64,000 nucleotides of DNA, taken from positions 2,089,001 through 2,153,000 of the forward strand of contig NZ_CP045420.1 of NCBI RefSeq assembly GCF_009363795.1, given 5' to 3'. Position numbers and translations under genes: made by a program. Source of the stretch: Palleronia sp. THAF1 (GTDB lineage Bacteria; Pseudomonadota; Alphaproteobacteria; Rhodobacterales; Rhodobacteraceae). The notes beneath the pieces were generated by a model that saw nothing but the letters and a program-made list of their open reading frames with translations, made no database searches and was not told where the DNA came from. Every line of letters starts with the position of its first letter. Positions within the stretch are counted from its first letter, which is position 1. Positions 8,996-17,991 of the stretch are shown one piece after another.

Positions 8996-9649
8996 ATGAC
9001 CGCAGATTTCCTTGTCACCGCCTTCGTCACGCTCTTCGTCGTGATCGACCCCATCGGCACTACTCCGATTTTCGTCGCGCTGACACGCGGTATGGCCCCT
9101 GCCCGCCGCCACGCCATCGCGCGCCGCGCCTGCGTGATCGGCCTTGTGATCCTTGCCGCCTTCGGCCTGTTCGGAGAGGCGCTTCTGGGCTTCGTCGGCA
9201 TTTCCATGCCCGCCTTCCGGATCGCAGGTGGCTTGCTGCTGTTCCTGACCGCGCTGGAGATGTTGTTCGGTCGGCGCACCGAGCGCCGCTCATCGCAGGC
9301 GGGCACATCGGAAGAAGATGACGATGAAGACGACACCCCCGAGGACGACCCTTCGGTCTTCCCGCTGGCGATCCCGCTTCTGGCCGGTCCCGGCTCTATC
9401 GCGTCGCTGATCCTGTTGATGGACCAATCGGGCGGCACGCCGCTGACACTAAGCAGCCTGTTTGCCGTGATCGCCCTGATCTACGCGATCTGCTACCTTT
9501 TGTTCAGGGCCGCGGGCCCCATCGAACGCGGCCTTGGCCCCACCGGCATCCTTGTCGTCACGCGTCTCCTGGGAATGCTACTGGCCGCACTCTCGGTGCA
9601 ATTCGTACTGGACGGCATAGCCAACGCGGGGCTGAGCATCGGCCCCTAG
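8996..9649 (+). CDS. MarC family integral membrane protein
   Basis: A 217-residue protein with six hydrophobic segments. Family marks are FVTLFVVIDPIGTTPIF near the N-terminus and FPLAIPLLAGPGSIASLI near residue 120. An acidic loop rich in Glu and Asp (about residues 100-118) separates the two halves. The family is widespread and its transport function is unresolved. An ATG five codons upstream (8981) is also possible; neither has a clear ribosome-binding site. Confidence 0.9.
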   Translation: MTADFLVTAFVTLFVVIDPIGTTPIFVALTRGMAPARRHAIARRACVIGLVILAAFGLFGEALLGFVGISMPAFRIAGGLLLFLTALEMLFGRRTERRSSQAGTSEEDDDEDDTPEDDPSVFPLAIPLLAGPGSIASLILLMDQSGGTPLTLSSLFAVIALIYAICYLLFRAAGPIERGLGPTGILVVTRLLGMLLAALSVQFVLDGIANAGLSIGP

Positions 9650-9681
9650 CCAACGGGCCTGCGCGCGCCCATATCAACGCC

Positions 9682-10260
9682 ATGACAGGCGACGATATCG
9701 GCAATTTCCTATACCTCGCGCTGCTTGGCGCAGCGATCTTCGGCTATTTCATCGCGGCGAACCGCCAGTCGATGGGCCGCACCCTGCGCTACCTAGCGCT
9801 GTGGGGCCTGATCTTCGTGGGGGTCATCGCTGCCGCCGGGCTGTGGCCCACCGTGCGCGACCAGATCGCCCCGCAACAGGTTCTGACCGCGAGCGGCGCG
9901 CTGGAAGTGCCTTTGGGCCCGGACGGTCACTACCACATGACGCTGGGCATAAACGGCGCGCCGATCCGCTTTGTCGTGGATACGGGTGCGACCGATCTGG
10001 TGCTTAGCCAAGACGACGCCCGACGCGCCGGGATCGAGCCTGATACGTTGGCCTATCTGGGCCGCGCGCAGACTGCGAACGGCACCGTGCCCATGGCGCA
10101 GGTGCGGCTTGAGACGGTGACGCTGGGCGAAACGGTCGAGCGCAACGTGCCTGCGTCCGTGAACGGTGGAGAGATGTTCGGCTCACTTCTGGGCATGAGC
10201 TATCTCTCGCGTTTTGGGCGTATCAGCATCGAAAACAACCGCTTGACGCTGGAACGCTAG
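9682..10260 (+). CDS. TIGR02281-type clan AA aspartic protease
   Basis: A 192-residue membrane-anchored protein: two predicted membrane helices (about residues 8-22 and 35-53), then a retropepsin-like domain with the catalytic motif FVVDTGATDLVLS (Asp near residue 100) and a later LLGMSYLSRFG segment typical of the flap and dimer core. Such proteins occur widely in alphaproteobacteria with unknown substrate. The stop codon TAG shares the palindrome CTAG with the stop of the convergent holC gene. Confidence 0.87.
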   Translation: MTGDDIGNFLYLALLGAAIFGYFIAANRQSMGRTLRYLALWGLIFVGVIAAAGLWPTVRDQIAPQQVLTASGALEVPLGPDGHYHMTLGINGAPIRFVVDTGATDLVLSQDDARRAGIEPDTLAYLGRAQTANGTVPMAQVRLETVTLGETVERNVPASVNGGEMFGSLLGMSYLSRFGRISIENNRLTLER

Positions 10261-10727
10261 TCCGGGGCCGGCGTCTCGGCCTTCTTTTCCCACTTGCCTG
10301 ATTCTTCGGACCAGTATTGCGCGGCTACGCCCGCCTTGGTCAGCGCACGCCACTGGCCGCGCGCGCGGTCGAGTGCGGCCCCGTCCATGCCGTCGAACAG
10401 CACGCACACGCGGGCCGACGCAGTCACCTCTTCCGGCGTCACCTCTGCGCCCTCGACACTTATCACGCAGTGGCGGCCATCGGCCCCCTGCCCGTCCAGG
10501 GCCAGAAGCACCGGCTGATCCGCATCTTGTGCGCCGCCCGCCATCCCATGCGGCAGGAAGCTGGTCGGATCGCCCGTCCACAGGCGCAGGTCCAGTTGCT
10601 CCATCGCGCGCGGATTGCGCCCGCGCACCAACACCCGCCAGCCTTGCGCCAGTGAGCGGTCAAGCAGTTGCGGCAGCACCTGATCCAAGGGCCGCCGCGT
10701 GAGGTGGTAGAAGTAGGCCGCGCCCAT
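10257..10727 (-). CDS. holC: DNA polymerase III subunit chi
   Basis: A 156-residue protein matching HolC: N-terminal YFYHLTRRPLDQVLPQLL, the middle RVLVRGRNPRAMEQLDLRLW with the family tryptophan, and TSFLPHGMAG. Chi links the clamp loader to single-stranded DNA-binding protein during replication. It begins one base after the pepA stop codon (TGAC-ATG), so the two are co-transcribed, which is the usual holC-pepA order in this bacterial class. Confidence 0.93.
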   Translation of the reverse strand: MGAAYFYHLTRRPLDQVLPQLLDRSLAQGWRVLVRGRNPRAMEQLDLRLWTGDPTSFLPHGMAGGAQDADQPVLLALDGQGADGRHCVISVEGAEVTPEEVTASARVCVLFDGMDGAALDRARGQWRALTKAGVAAQYWSEESGKWEKKAETPAPD

Positions 10728-10728
10728 G

Positions 10729-12192
10729 TCAGCTTTCGAACGCGTCGCGCACCAGCTGGTCCAGCGCGCGCACGCCCCAACCCGAAGCCCCTTTGGGGGC
10801 GTAGGGCGAATCGAACGAGGTCGAGGCGACGCCCGCAATGTCGATGTGCGCCCATTTCGTGCCGTCCTGCACGAAGCGGTGCAAAAATTCGGCCGCCGTG
10901 ATCGTACCCGCAGGCCGGCCGCCGACGTTCTTCACATCCGCGATGCGGGACTTCAGCTGGTCGGCGTACTCCTTGCCAAGCGGCAGACGCCATGCGCCTT
11001 CACCTGCCGTGCCAGCCGCTTTCAGCAGATCGCCACAGAAGCCATCGTCGTTGGACAAAACGCCCGCGTTGTGATGGCCCAGCCCGATGATGACGGCCCC
11101 GGTCAGCGTCGCCAAGTCGATCATCGCCGCCGGTTTGTAGGTTTCCTGCGCGTACCACATCACATCGCACAGGACCAAGCGGCCCTCTGCGTCGGTATTG
11201 ATAACCTCGACCGTGTCACCCTTCATGGAATGCACGACGTCGCCGGGACGCACGGCGTTCGGCCCTGGCATGTTCTCGACCAAGCCCACGAGACCCACAA
11301 CGTTCGCCTTCGCCTTCCGCATCGCCAAAGTCTGCATGACACCCGCGACGACGGCAGAACCGCCCATGTCCATCGTCATGTCTTCCATGCCGGCGGCGGG
11401 CTTGAGGCTGATGCCGCCGGTGTCGAACACGACGCCTTTGCCGACCAGCGCCAAGGGGGCCTCTTCACCGCCGCCCATCCACTTCATGACGACAACTTTC
11501 GACGGGCTATCGGAGCCTTGCCCCACGGACAGAAGCGCGCCCATCCCCAGTTCAGCCAGCATGTCCTCTTCCAGCACCTCGACCTCCAGTCCCAGATCGG
11601 ACAGAGCTTTCAGACGGTCTGCGTAGCTGGTGGTGGTCAGGACGTTGGCCGGAGCGTTCACAAGGTCGCGGCAGAAGAAGACGCCCGTGGCTTGTGCGGT
11701 CAGATCATCCGCGTCGATGGTCGCGGGATCAGAGACCATCACCGTCAGCCCACCGCGCTCGGCGGTGTCGGTCTTCGTCTTCTGGTCGGTGTAGTCATAG
11801 GCCCGCAGCGCTGCGCCCAGCGCCACCTCGGCGGCGTGCTTGCGGTTGCCAAGGCACAGTGTCATCGCGTTCGCCCCGCCTGCGCGGCCCACGGCGACAC
11901 CCGCCTTGCGCGCGTCTTCAGCACCCGCGCGCTTGGCCAGCTTTACGACGCAGATGGCTTCGGCGGCCATGCCCGTGGGCCAAGACAGCGTGACGGCGTC
12001 GCCCTCCGACGCCTTGCCCCAGGCCTCTGCTCCCACCGCGCGATCCACCGCGCCGCGTGTCAGCTTGTTCACGCGTTTGGCCGCCGGGTCCATGCTGCCT
12101 TCCGCGTCGACGAAGACGGCGACGATGCCGGTCGTATCGGCCAGGGCGTCGGTGGCGGTCTCGATGACGGTGATCGGTGCGGGGGTGGTCAT
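10729..12192 (-). CDS. pepA: Leucyl aminopeptidase
   Basis: A 487-residue M17 metallo-aminopeptidase. The C-terminal catalytic domain has the metal-binding and signature segments VGKGVVFDTGGISLKP and NTDAEGRLVL, plus the active-site lysine in LVGKG. It removes N-terminal residues from peptides in the cytoplasm. The gene leads a two-gene transcript with holC and is divergent from the lptF operon, with 121 bases between them that must hold both promoters. Confidence 0.96.
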   Translation of the reverse strand: MTTPAPITVIETATDALADTTGIVAVFVDAEGSMDPAAKRVNKLTRGAVDRAVGAEAWGKASEGDAVTLSWPTGMAAEAICVVKLAKRAGAEDARKAGVAVGRAGGANAMTLCLGNRKHAAEVALGAALRAYDYTDQKTKTDTAERGGLTVMVSDPATIDADDLTAQATGVFFCRDLVNAPANVLTTTSYADRLKALSDLGLEVEVLEEDMLAELGMGALLSVGQGSDSPSKVVVMKWMGGGEEAPLALVGKGVVFDTGGISLKPAAGMEDMTMDMGGSAVVAGVMQTLAMRKAKANVVGLVGLVENMPGPNAVRPGDVVHSMKGDTVEVINTDAEGRLVLCDVMWYAQETYKPAAMIDLATLTGAVIIGLGHHNAGVLSNDDGFCGDLLKAAGTAGEGAWRLPLGKEYADQLKSRIADVKNVGGRPAGTITAAEFLHRFVQDGTKWAHIDIAGVASTSFDSPYAPKGASGWGVRALDQLVRDAFES

Positions 12193-12313
12193 GGCGTTCT
12201 CCTGGAATGGGTCGGGACAGAGGTAGGGGCCTAGGCCGCCGATGACCAGAAGGCAGTTTGCCCCCGGCGCGCCATCGGCTAGGGTGTCGTAAGGGACAAG
12301 GGATAGGCACGGC

Positions 12314-13435
12314 GTGAGGACTTACGACAGATACCTGCTGTCCCAGCTTCTGACGCTGTTCGGCTTCTTCAGCATCGTGCTTGTCGCCGTCTACTGGGTG
12401 AATCGCGCCGTGTCGTTGTTCGACCGACTAATCGCGGATGGGCAATCGGCTATCGTCTTCCTGGAATTCTCGGCGCTGGCCCTGCCAAGCGTGATCCGGG
12501 TCGTCCTGCCCATCGCCGCCTTCGCCGCTGCCGTCTACGTGACGAACCGGATGCGCGGCGACAGTGAGCTTGTGGTGGCCAGCGCCGCAGGCCTGTCACC
12601 CTTGCGGTTGGCCCGCGCGGTTCTGGTCTTCGGCGCGATTGCAGCCGTTCTTACGGGCGTGATGACCCATGTGCTTACCCCCTTGGCCACCGCTCGGCTG
12701 GATCAGCGCAGCGCAGAGATTGCCCAGGACGTGACTGCGGGGCTGCTGAGTGACGGGCAGTTCCTGCATCCGGTGTCGGGCGTGACCGTCTTCATCGCCG
12801 ACATCACCGAACAGGGCGAGTTGAGCCAGGTCTTCCTGTCGGATCGTCGCGCCTCCGGCTCTGCAACGACCTACTCCGCCGAGCGCGCCGCCTTGGTGCG
12901 CCGCGAAGGCGCAGCGTTCCTTGTAATGTTCGACGGCATGGCTCAGACGCTCGCGACGGATACCCGGCAACTGTCCGTCACCCGCTTCGACGACTTCGCC
13001 TTCGATATCGGGACGATGACCGATCTGGGTGAAGCTGGGCCACGCGATCTGGACGCCGTGCCAAGCCTCGCCATCCTGACCGATACAACTACAATCGCCA
13101 CAGAGACTGATCTGCCCCGCCAGCGCGTCATCGTTGCGGTGCATGAGCGGATGACGGGCGCGCTCCAGAGCCTTGTGGCGCCGGTTCTGGGGATTGCCGC
13201 GATGTTGCTTGGCGGATTCTCGCGCTTTTCGGCTTGGCGGCAGGTAACGGCGGCCATCACGGCGTTGATCGGATACGAGCTGTTACAGAGGGTCGCCTTG
13301 GACGCGGTTCTGAATAGCGGTATTTCTGCCGCCGTCCTTTACGCTCCCACCTTGGTCTTCGCGCTACTGGCGTTGGTGTTCTTGTGGCTGGCCGGGCGCG
13401 GACGCAGCCCACGCGGGCGGGCGGTACCCGCATGA
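12314..13435 (+). CDS. lptF: LPS export system permease LptF
   Basis: A 373-residue inner-membrane protein of the YjgP/YjgQ family, starting at GTG. It has three N-terminal membrane helices, a periplasmic jellyroll-like domain (about 130-270) and three C-terminal helices. With LptG and the ATPase LptB it extracts LPS from the inner membrane. Its stop overlaps the lptG start by four bases (ATGA). lptB and lptC are not in the window. Confidence 0.94.
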   Translation: MRTYDRYLLSQLLTLFGFFSIVLVAVYWVNRAVSLFDRLIADGQSAIVFLEFSALALPSVIRVVLPIAAFAAAVYVTNRMRGDSELVVASAAGLSPLRLARAVLVFGAIAAVLTGVMTHVLTPLATARLDQRSAEIAQDVTAGLLSDGQFLHPVSGVTVFIADITEQGELSQVFLSDRRASGSATTYSAERAALVRREGAAFLVMFDGMAQTLATDTRQLSVTRFDDFAFDIGTMTDLGEAGPRDLDAVPSLAILTDTTTIATETDLPRQRVIVAVHERMTGALQSLVAPVLGIAAMLLGGFSRFSAWRQVTAAITALIGYELLQRVALDAVLNSGISAAVLYAPTLVFALLALVFLWLAGRGRSPRGRAVPA

Positions 13436-14526
13436 TCCTGCACCTGTATTTCGCCAGGCGTTTCGCGGGCACCTTCGTCTTCGTGCTGTCGATCTTCTTC
13501 GGCATTCTGCTGCTGATCGACCTTGTCGAGCAGGTTCGCCGGTTCGAGGGCGAAAACGTCGGCCTGATCCGGCTGATCGGCCTGACCCTGCTATCGGTGC
13601 CGGAAACACTCTACACGATCCTGCCCCTCATCACGATCATCGCTGCGCTTACGCTGTTCCTAAGCCTCGCGCGCACGTCAGAACTGGTCGTTAGCCGTGC
13701 GGCCGGGCGATCTGCGTTTCGCAGCCTTCTGGGCCCAGCGCTGGTGACCTTCCTGATCGGCGTCCTCGCGGTCGCCGCTCTCAACCCTATTGTCGCCGCC
13801 ACCTCCGGGCAGTTCGACCGAGTGTCCGATGAATTGCGGGGAGAGGTCACCTCTGCCCTGTCGCTGACGCGCAGCGGCGTTTGGCTGCGACAGGGCAATG
13901 GCGAAGGGCAGACGGTCATCCAGGCCGTCCGCTCGAACGAGGATGGCACGCGACTGACCGGCGTGACCTTCCTTGGGTTCGACGTGAAGGGCGCGCCGAC
14001 CTATCGTCTGGAAGGCGATAGCGCCCGGCTGGAGGATGGCGCGTGGCGGGTGCGGAACGCAAAGCGCTGGGACTTTGCCGACCAGAACCCCGAGCAGGAC
14101 GCGATCAGCGTGTCGCAGACGTCCGTCCCCTCCAGCCTGACCGCCAGTCGCATTGCCGATAGCTTCGGCGATCCATCGACCATCCCCGTATGGGAGCTTC
14201 CGGCGTTCATCTCTGACCTTCAAGCATCGGGCTTTTCGGCCCGGCGGCACATTGTTTTCCTGCAATCGCAACTGGCAATGCCCGTTCTTTTGGTTGCCAT
14301 GGTGCTCATCGGAGCAGCCTTCACGATGCGCCACACACGGCTGGGCCGTAGTGGCCCATCGGTGCTTGTGGCGCTTTCCATCGGGTTCGGACTTTTCTTT
14401 CTTGGCGATTTCGCGCAAATCCTAGGAGAGACTGGCCGCATCCCCGCGATGCTGGCCGCATGGGGACCGCCCGTGGCTGCATGCCTGCTGCCATTGGGCC
14501 TTATACTGCATTGGGAGGACGGTTGA
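13432..14526 (+). CDS. lptG: LPS export system permease LptG
   Basis: A 364-residue partner of LptF with the same six-helix plus periplasmic-domain layout. Marks include ARRFAGTFVFVLSIFFGILLLIDLVEQVRRF at the N-terminus and SELVVSRAAGRSAFR in the cytoplasmic coupling region. The start at 13432 was chosen because it overlaps the lptF stop and begins MILHLYFARRF as family members do. The stop overlaps the lptD start by one base (TGATG). Confidence 0.94.
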   Translation: MILHLYFARRFAGTFVFVLSIFFGILLLIDLVEQVRRFEGENVGLIRLIGLTLLSVPETLYTILPLITIIAALTLFLSLARTSELVVSRAAGRSAFRSLLGPALVTFLIGVLAVAALNPIVAATSGQFDRVSDELRGEVTSALSLTRSGVWLRQGNGEGQTVIQAVRSNEDGTRLTGVTFLGFDVKGAPTYRLEGDSARLEDGAWRVRNAKRWDFADQNPEQDAISVSQTSVPSSLTASRIADSFGDPSTIPVWELPAFISDLQASGFSARRHIVFLQSQLAMPVLLVAMVLIGAAFTMRHTRLGRSGPSVLVALSIGFGLFFLGDFAQILGETGRIPAMLAAWGPPVAACLLPLGLILHWEDG

Positions 14527-16664
14527 TGCGCGCGCTTCTTCTGGCCCTCTCGCTTGCGCTGGTCTCTCCTGTCGCAAATGCTCAGGACACTGCCGCGCTG
14601 GTCGCAGACAGCGTTCGAATCGAAGCTGAAAGCCGCCTGATCGCCGAGGGCGGCGTGCAGGTCGCGTATCAAGGCACCATCCTGACCGCGACGCGCGTGA
14701 TATATGACCGCGCGGCGGACCAGCTTAGCATCGTCGGCCCGATCAGCCTGAACGACGGCGCAGGTGCCGTGATCGTGGCTGACAGCGCCCAACTGGACGG
14801 CGACCTCCGCAACGGCATTCTGGAGTCGGCCCGCCTTGTTCTGGACCGTCAGCTGCAGCTCGCCGCCGGTCGGATCGCGCGCGTCGACGGGCGTTACACG
14901 CAATTGGCAAACACCGTCGTGTCAGCCTGCGAAATCTGCGCCGACAATCCGACGCCGACGTGGGAGATCCGTGCGCGCCGTGTCATTCACGACAATCAGG
15001 AAAACCTGATCTACTTCGACAACGCCACCTTCCGCCTGTTCGGCGTGCCCATCGCCTACTTTCCGAAGCTGCGCCTGCCGGATTCGACCCGCAAGCGCGC
15101 CACCGGCATCCTGATCCCCCGCATCGCGTCGAACACCCAGCTTGGCTTCGGAATCAAGCAGCCGATCTTCTTCGCTCTTGGCCCTCATGCTGACGTGACG
15201 CTGACACCCTACATCTCTTCCGAAACGACGACGCTGGAAGCCCGTTACCGCCAGACGTTCCGGCGTGGTGCGGTCAACATCTCTGGTGCGTTCTCTCGCG
15301 ATACCCTGCTGCCGGACGAGCTACGATACTACCTGATCGGGTCCGCTGGTGTGGTGATGCCCTATGGGTTCCGGCTGGAAGTCGATGTGCAGTCGGTGTC
15401 CGACGATTCCTATCTGGTGGACTACGACTACGCTGGTCTGGACCGCCTTCAGACAGAAGCGCGTCTGATCCGTGCCGACCGCGACCTGCTGATCCGCGGC
15501 AGTCTGACAGGATATGAGACTCTGCGTGGGGACGAATTCGCCATCCGGGACGAACTGCCGTCGCTGATTTCGGAATTTGTTGCAGAGCGTCGCATTCCGC
15601 TTCGCTTCGGCGAGTTGCGATTGGAGGCTTCTGCCGGAACCATCTATCGTGAAAGCGGTGTCCCAGGCGTGCCGGGCTCTGCCATCCCAGCCCAGCGCGT
15701 CGGCGGGCGCGATGTGGCTGAAGTCGGTCTGGCTGCTGAACTCTTCAACCGTCAGATCGCGGACTCCGGCCTTGTTTGGACAAACCGCGCGCGGATTTCC
15801 GGCCAAATCTTCGATACAGTCGACACGACTGAAGATTTCGACACCGGTCGCGTCACCGGCACCGTCTCGACTGAATTGCGACTGCCGCTGCAACGCACAA
15901 CGACCACGGCCCATCACGTGATAGAGCCTGTCGTGCAGCTGGCTTACACTGATACGTCCGGTCGCGATGTGCCCAACGAGGACAGCCTTCTGGTGGAATT
16001 CGACGAGGGTAATCTTTTGGCCCTGTCCCGCTTTCCCGGTGATGACGTGGTAGAGCAGGGTTTCCGCGGCAACGCGGCCTTAAATTACACCACGCTCGCA
16101 TCCGACGGCACCGGCATTTCGCTGACCTTCGGGCGTATCTTCCGCGCCGACGACGACACCCAATTCACCCCGGCCGCCGGCCTGCGCGGTCTTAGTTCCG
16201 ACTGGTTGGCGTCTGGGCAACTCTCGATGGGGCAGACGTTCGATGTGACCGCCCGCGCGATCTTCGACGACACCGACTTCTCTACCCGCAAGGGAGAGGC
16301 CAGATTCCGGTATTCGGACAACCGCTTCGGTTTCAATGGCTCTTACGTCTTCCTAGAGGCGGAACCGCTCGAAAATCGCCCCGACGACCTGCACGAATTG
16401 ATTGTGGACACCGATGTGCGCCTGTCCCGCCATTGGATCGGCAGTTTCGCCAGCCGCTATGACCTGGTCACTGACAGCACCGCGGAAGCCGCCTTGGGCT
16501 TGACCTACCGCACCGAATGCATCGAGGTCGACTTCAACGTCGCTCGCCGCTTCACCGAAACCGCGACCATTGAACCGTCCACATCCTTCGGCTTCTCTTT
16601 CAGCCTCGCAGGGTTCGGAACAGATCGCTACGACGACACCTATCGCAAGACCTGCAAGGGATGA
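14526..16664 (+). CDS. lptD: LPS assembly outer-membrane protein LptD
   Basis: A 712-residue protein with a signal peptide (cleavage expected after ANA at residue 19), an N-terminal OstA/LptA-like domain (about 25-130, ADSVRIEAESRLIAEGGVQV), and a C-terminal beta-barrel with IAYFPKLRLPDSTRKRATGILIP as the conserved linker and a terminal barrel repeat pattern. It forms the outer-membrane LPS translocon with LptE. Cysteines in ACEICAD (about residue 136) and near the C-terminus could form the disulfides needed for maturation. It is followed at once by surA, its chaperone. Confidence 0.95.
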   Translation: MRALLLALSLALVSPVANAQDTAALVADSVRIEAESRLIAEGGVQVAYQGTILTATRVIYDRAADQLSIVGPISLNDGAGAVIVADSAQLDGDLRNGILESARLVLDRQLQLAAGRIARVDGRYTQLANTVVSACEICADNPTPTWEIRARRVIHDNQENLIYFDNATFRLFGVPIAYFPKLRLPDSTRKRATGILIPRIASNTQLGFGIKQPIFFALGPHADVTLTPYISSETTTLEARYRQTFRRGAVNISGAFSRDTLLPDELRYYLIGSAGVVMPYGFRLEVDVQSVSDDSYLVDYDYAGLDRLQTEARLIRADRDLLIRGSLTGYETLRGDEFAIRDELPSLISEFVAERRIPLRFGELRLEASAGTIYRESGVPGVPGSAIPAQRVGGRDVAEVGLAAELFNRQIADSGLVWTNRARISGQIFDTVDTTEDFDTGRVTGTVSTELRLPLQRTTTTAHHVIEPVVQLAYTDTSGRDVPNEDSLLVEFDEGNLLALSRFPGDDVVEQGFRGNAALNYTTLASDGTGISLTFGRIFRADDDTQFTPAAGLRGLSSDWLASGQLSMGQTFDVTARAIFDDTDFSTRKGEARFRYSDNRFGFNGSYVFLEAEPLENRPDDLHELIVDTDVRLSRHWIGSFASRYDLVTDSTAEAALGLTYRTECIEVDFNVARRFTETATIEPSTSFGFSFSLAGFGTDRYDDTYRKTCKG

Positions 16665-16665
16665 T

Positions 16666-17991
16666 ATGCCCATGCCGATACTGCCTGACCCGAAGAAAGC
16701 CCGCGCCATGAAACATGCCCTTCGTACCCTTGCCGTCGCGGCCCTTCTTGCCCTTTCGCCCGCCGTGCCCGGCAGCGCGCAAAACATGTTTGCTCCGGCG
16801 GCTTCGGTCAACGACATGGTCGTGACGCAGTTCGAGGTCGAACAGCGCGCCCGGATGCTCGAAATCTTCCGCGCTCCGGACGCCTCTGCCGACTCGGCGC
16901 TCGACACGCTCATCAACGAGCGCCTCCAGCTGGCCGAAGCGGCGCGTCTTGGATTGACCGTCACGGACGAAGAGCTGATGGAAGGGATGACCGAATTTGC
17001 GGGTCGCGCAAATCTTGGAGTGGACGAATTTGTCGGAGAGCTTCAGCGCGCCGGCGTCGATCGCACCAGCTTCGAAGATTTCGTTCGCGCGGGCGTGGCG
17101 TGGCGCGAAGTCATCGTTGAACGCTTCGGCGGTGGGCAGATTTTCGTTCCCGAAGATGATGTCGAGCGGGCCGCCGACTCTCCGCCCGAGCCGGGGATCC
17201 GTTATCTTCTGAACGAAGTCATCCTGCCCGCAAACTCGCCACAGGCCGTCGCCCGCGCCGATGCGCTGACGCCACAAATTCTGGCCGCGCGTGATTTCGC
17301 CTCGTTCCAGGCCGCCGCGCGCACCTATTCCGCCTCGCCCTCTCGCGCACGCGGCGGAGCCATCGACTGGCTGGAAGCCGAAAACCTACCGCCGCAGATC
17401 CGCGCGCTGCTGAATGGCCTTGCCCCCGGTGAGGTCGCAGGCCCCGTTCCCTTGCCCAACGCCCGTGCATTCTTCCAGTTGCGCCAGATCGGCGAAGTGG
17501 CCGCAGACACACGGCCCGTCAAACTGGACTACGCCGCATTCTACATCCCTGGCGGCCAATCCCCGGAAGCCCTGTCGCGTGCCACGCAGCTGCGCGCCCG
17601 GATCGACACCTGCGATGACCTTTACTCCACCGCACAGGGCCTGCCGCCTGAGCAGCTGCAACGCGATGTGCTGCCGGTCGCCCAAGTGCCGCAGGATGTG
17701 GCACTGGAACTCGCCAAGCTCGACGAAAATGAGGTGTCGACGGCCCTCACCCGCGCCAACGGTCAGACGCTGGTCTTCCTGATGCTCTGCGATCGCTCCT
17801 ATTTCGAGCTGTCCGCCGAAGACGAAGAGCGTCTGCGCGCCCAGGCCGAAGAGGCGGGCGAGACCTTCGAACGTCCCGAAGGTCCCAACTTGGATGCGGT
17901 TCGTCGTGCGCTGCAGAACCAACGCGGCGGTCAGCAAGCACAGAACCTGCTGGCAGAGCTGCGGGCAAACGCGACCATCACACGCCAATGA
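16666..17991 (+). CDS. surA: SurA-like periplasmic peptidyl-prolyl isomerase/chaperone
   Basis: A 441-residue exported protein. A signal sequence ends near GSA-Q (about residue 38), the N-terminal chaperone region holds the SurA pattern VNDMVVTQFEVEQRARML and LINERLQLAEAARLG, and one parvulin domain (about 175-275) contains FASFQAAARTYSASPSRARGGAIDWL. It escorts outer-membrane proteins such as LptD, whose gene ends one base before. I chose the ATG at 16666 because AAGGG lies five to six bases upstream; the ATG at 16708 would give a tighter signal peptide and is an alternative. The stop overlaps pdxA (ATGA). Confidence 0.9.
   Translation: MPMPILPDPKKARAMKHALRTLAVAALLALSPAVPGSAQNMFAPAASVNDMVVTQFEVEQRARMLEIFRAPDASADSALDTLINERLQLAEAARLGLTVTDEELMEGMTEFAGRANLGVDEFVGELQRAGVDRTSFEDFVRAGVAWREVIVERFGGGQIFVPEDDVERAADSPPEPGIRYLLNEVILPANSPQAVARADALTPQILAARDFASFQAAARTYSASPSRARGGAIDWLEAENLPPQIRALLNGLAPGEVAGPVPLPNARAFFQLRQIGEVAADTRPVKLDYAAFYIPGGQSPEALSRATQLRARIDTCDDLYSTAQGLPPEQLQRDVLPVAQVPQDVALELAKLDENEVSTALTRANGQTLVFLMLCDRSYFELSAEDEERLRAQAEEAGETFERPEGPNLDAVRRALQNQRGGQQAQNLLAELRANATITRQ

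Noticed and set aside
10726-12234. A 502-codon plus-strand frame opposite pepA
   Set aside because: pepA is well supported on the minus strand with family motifs; the plus-strand product looks like a codon-position shadow.
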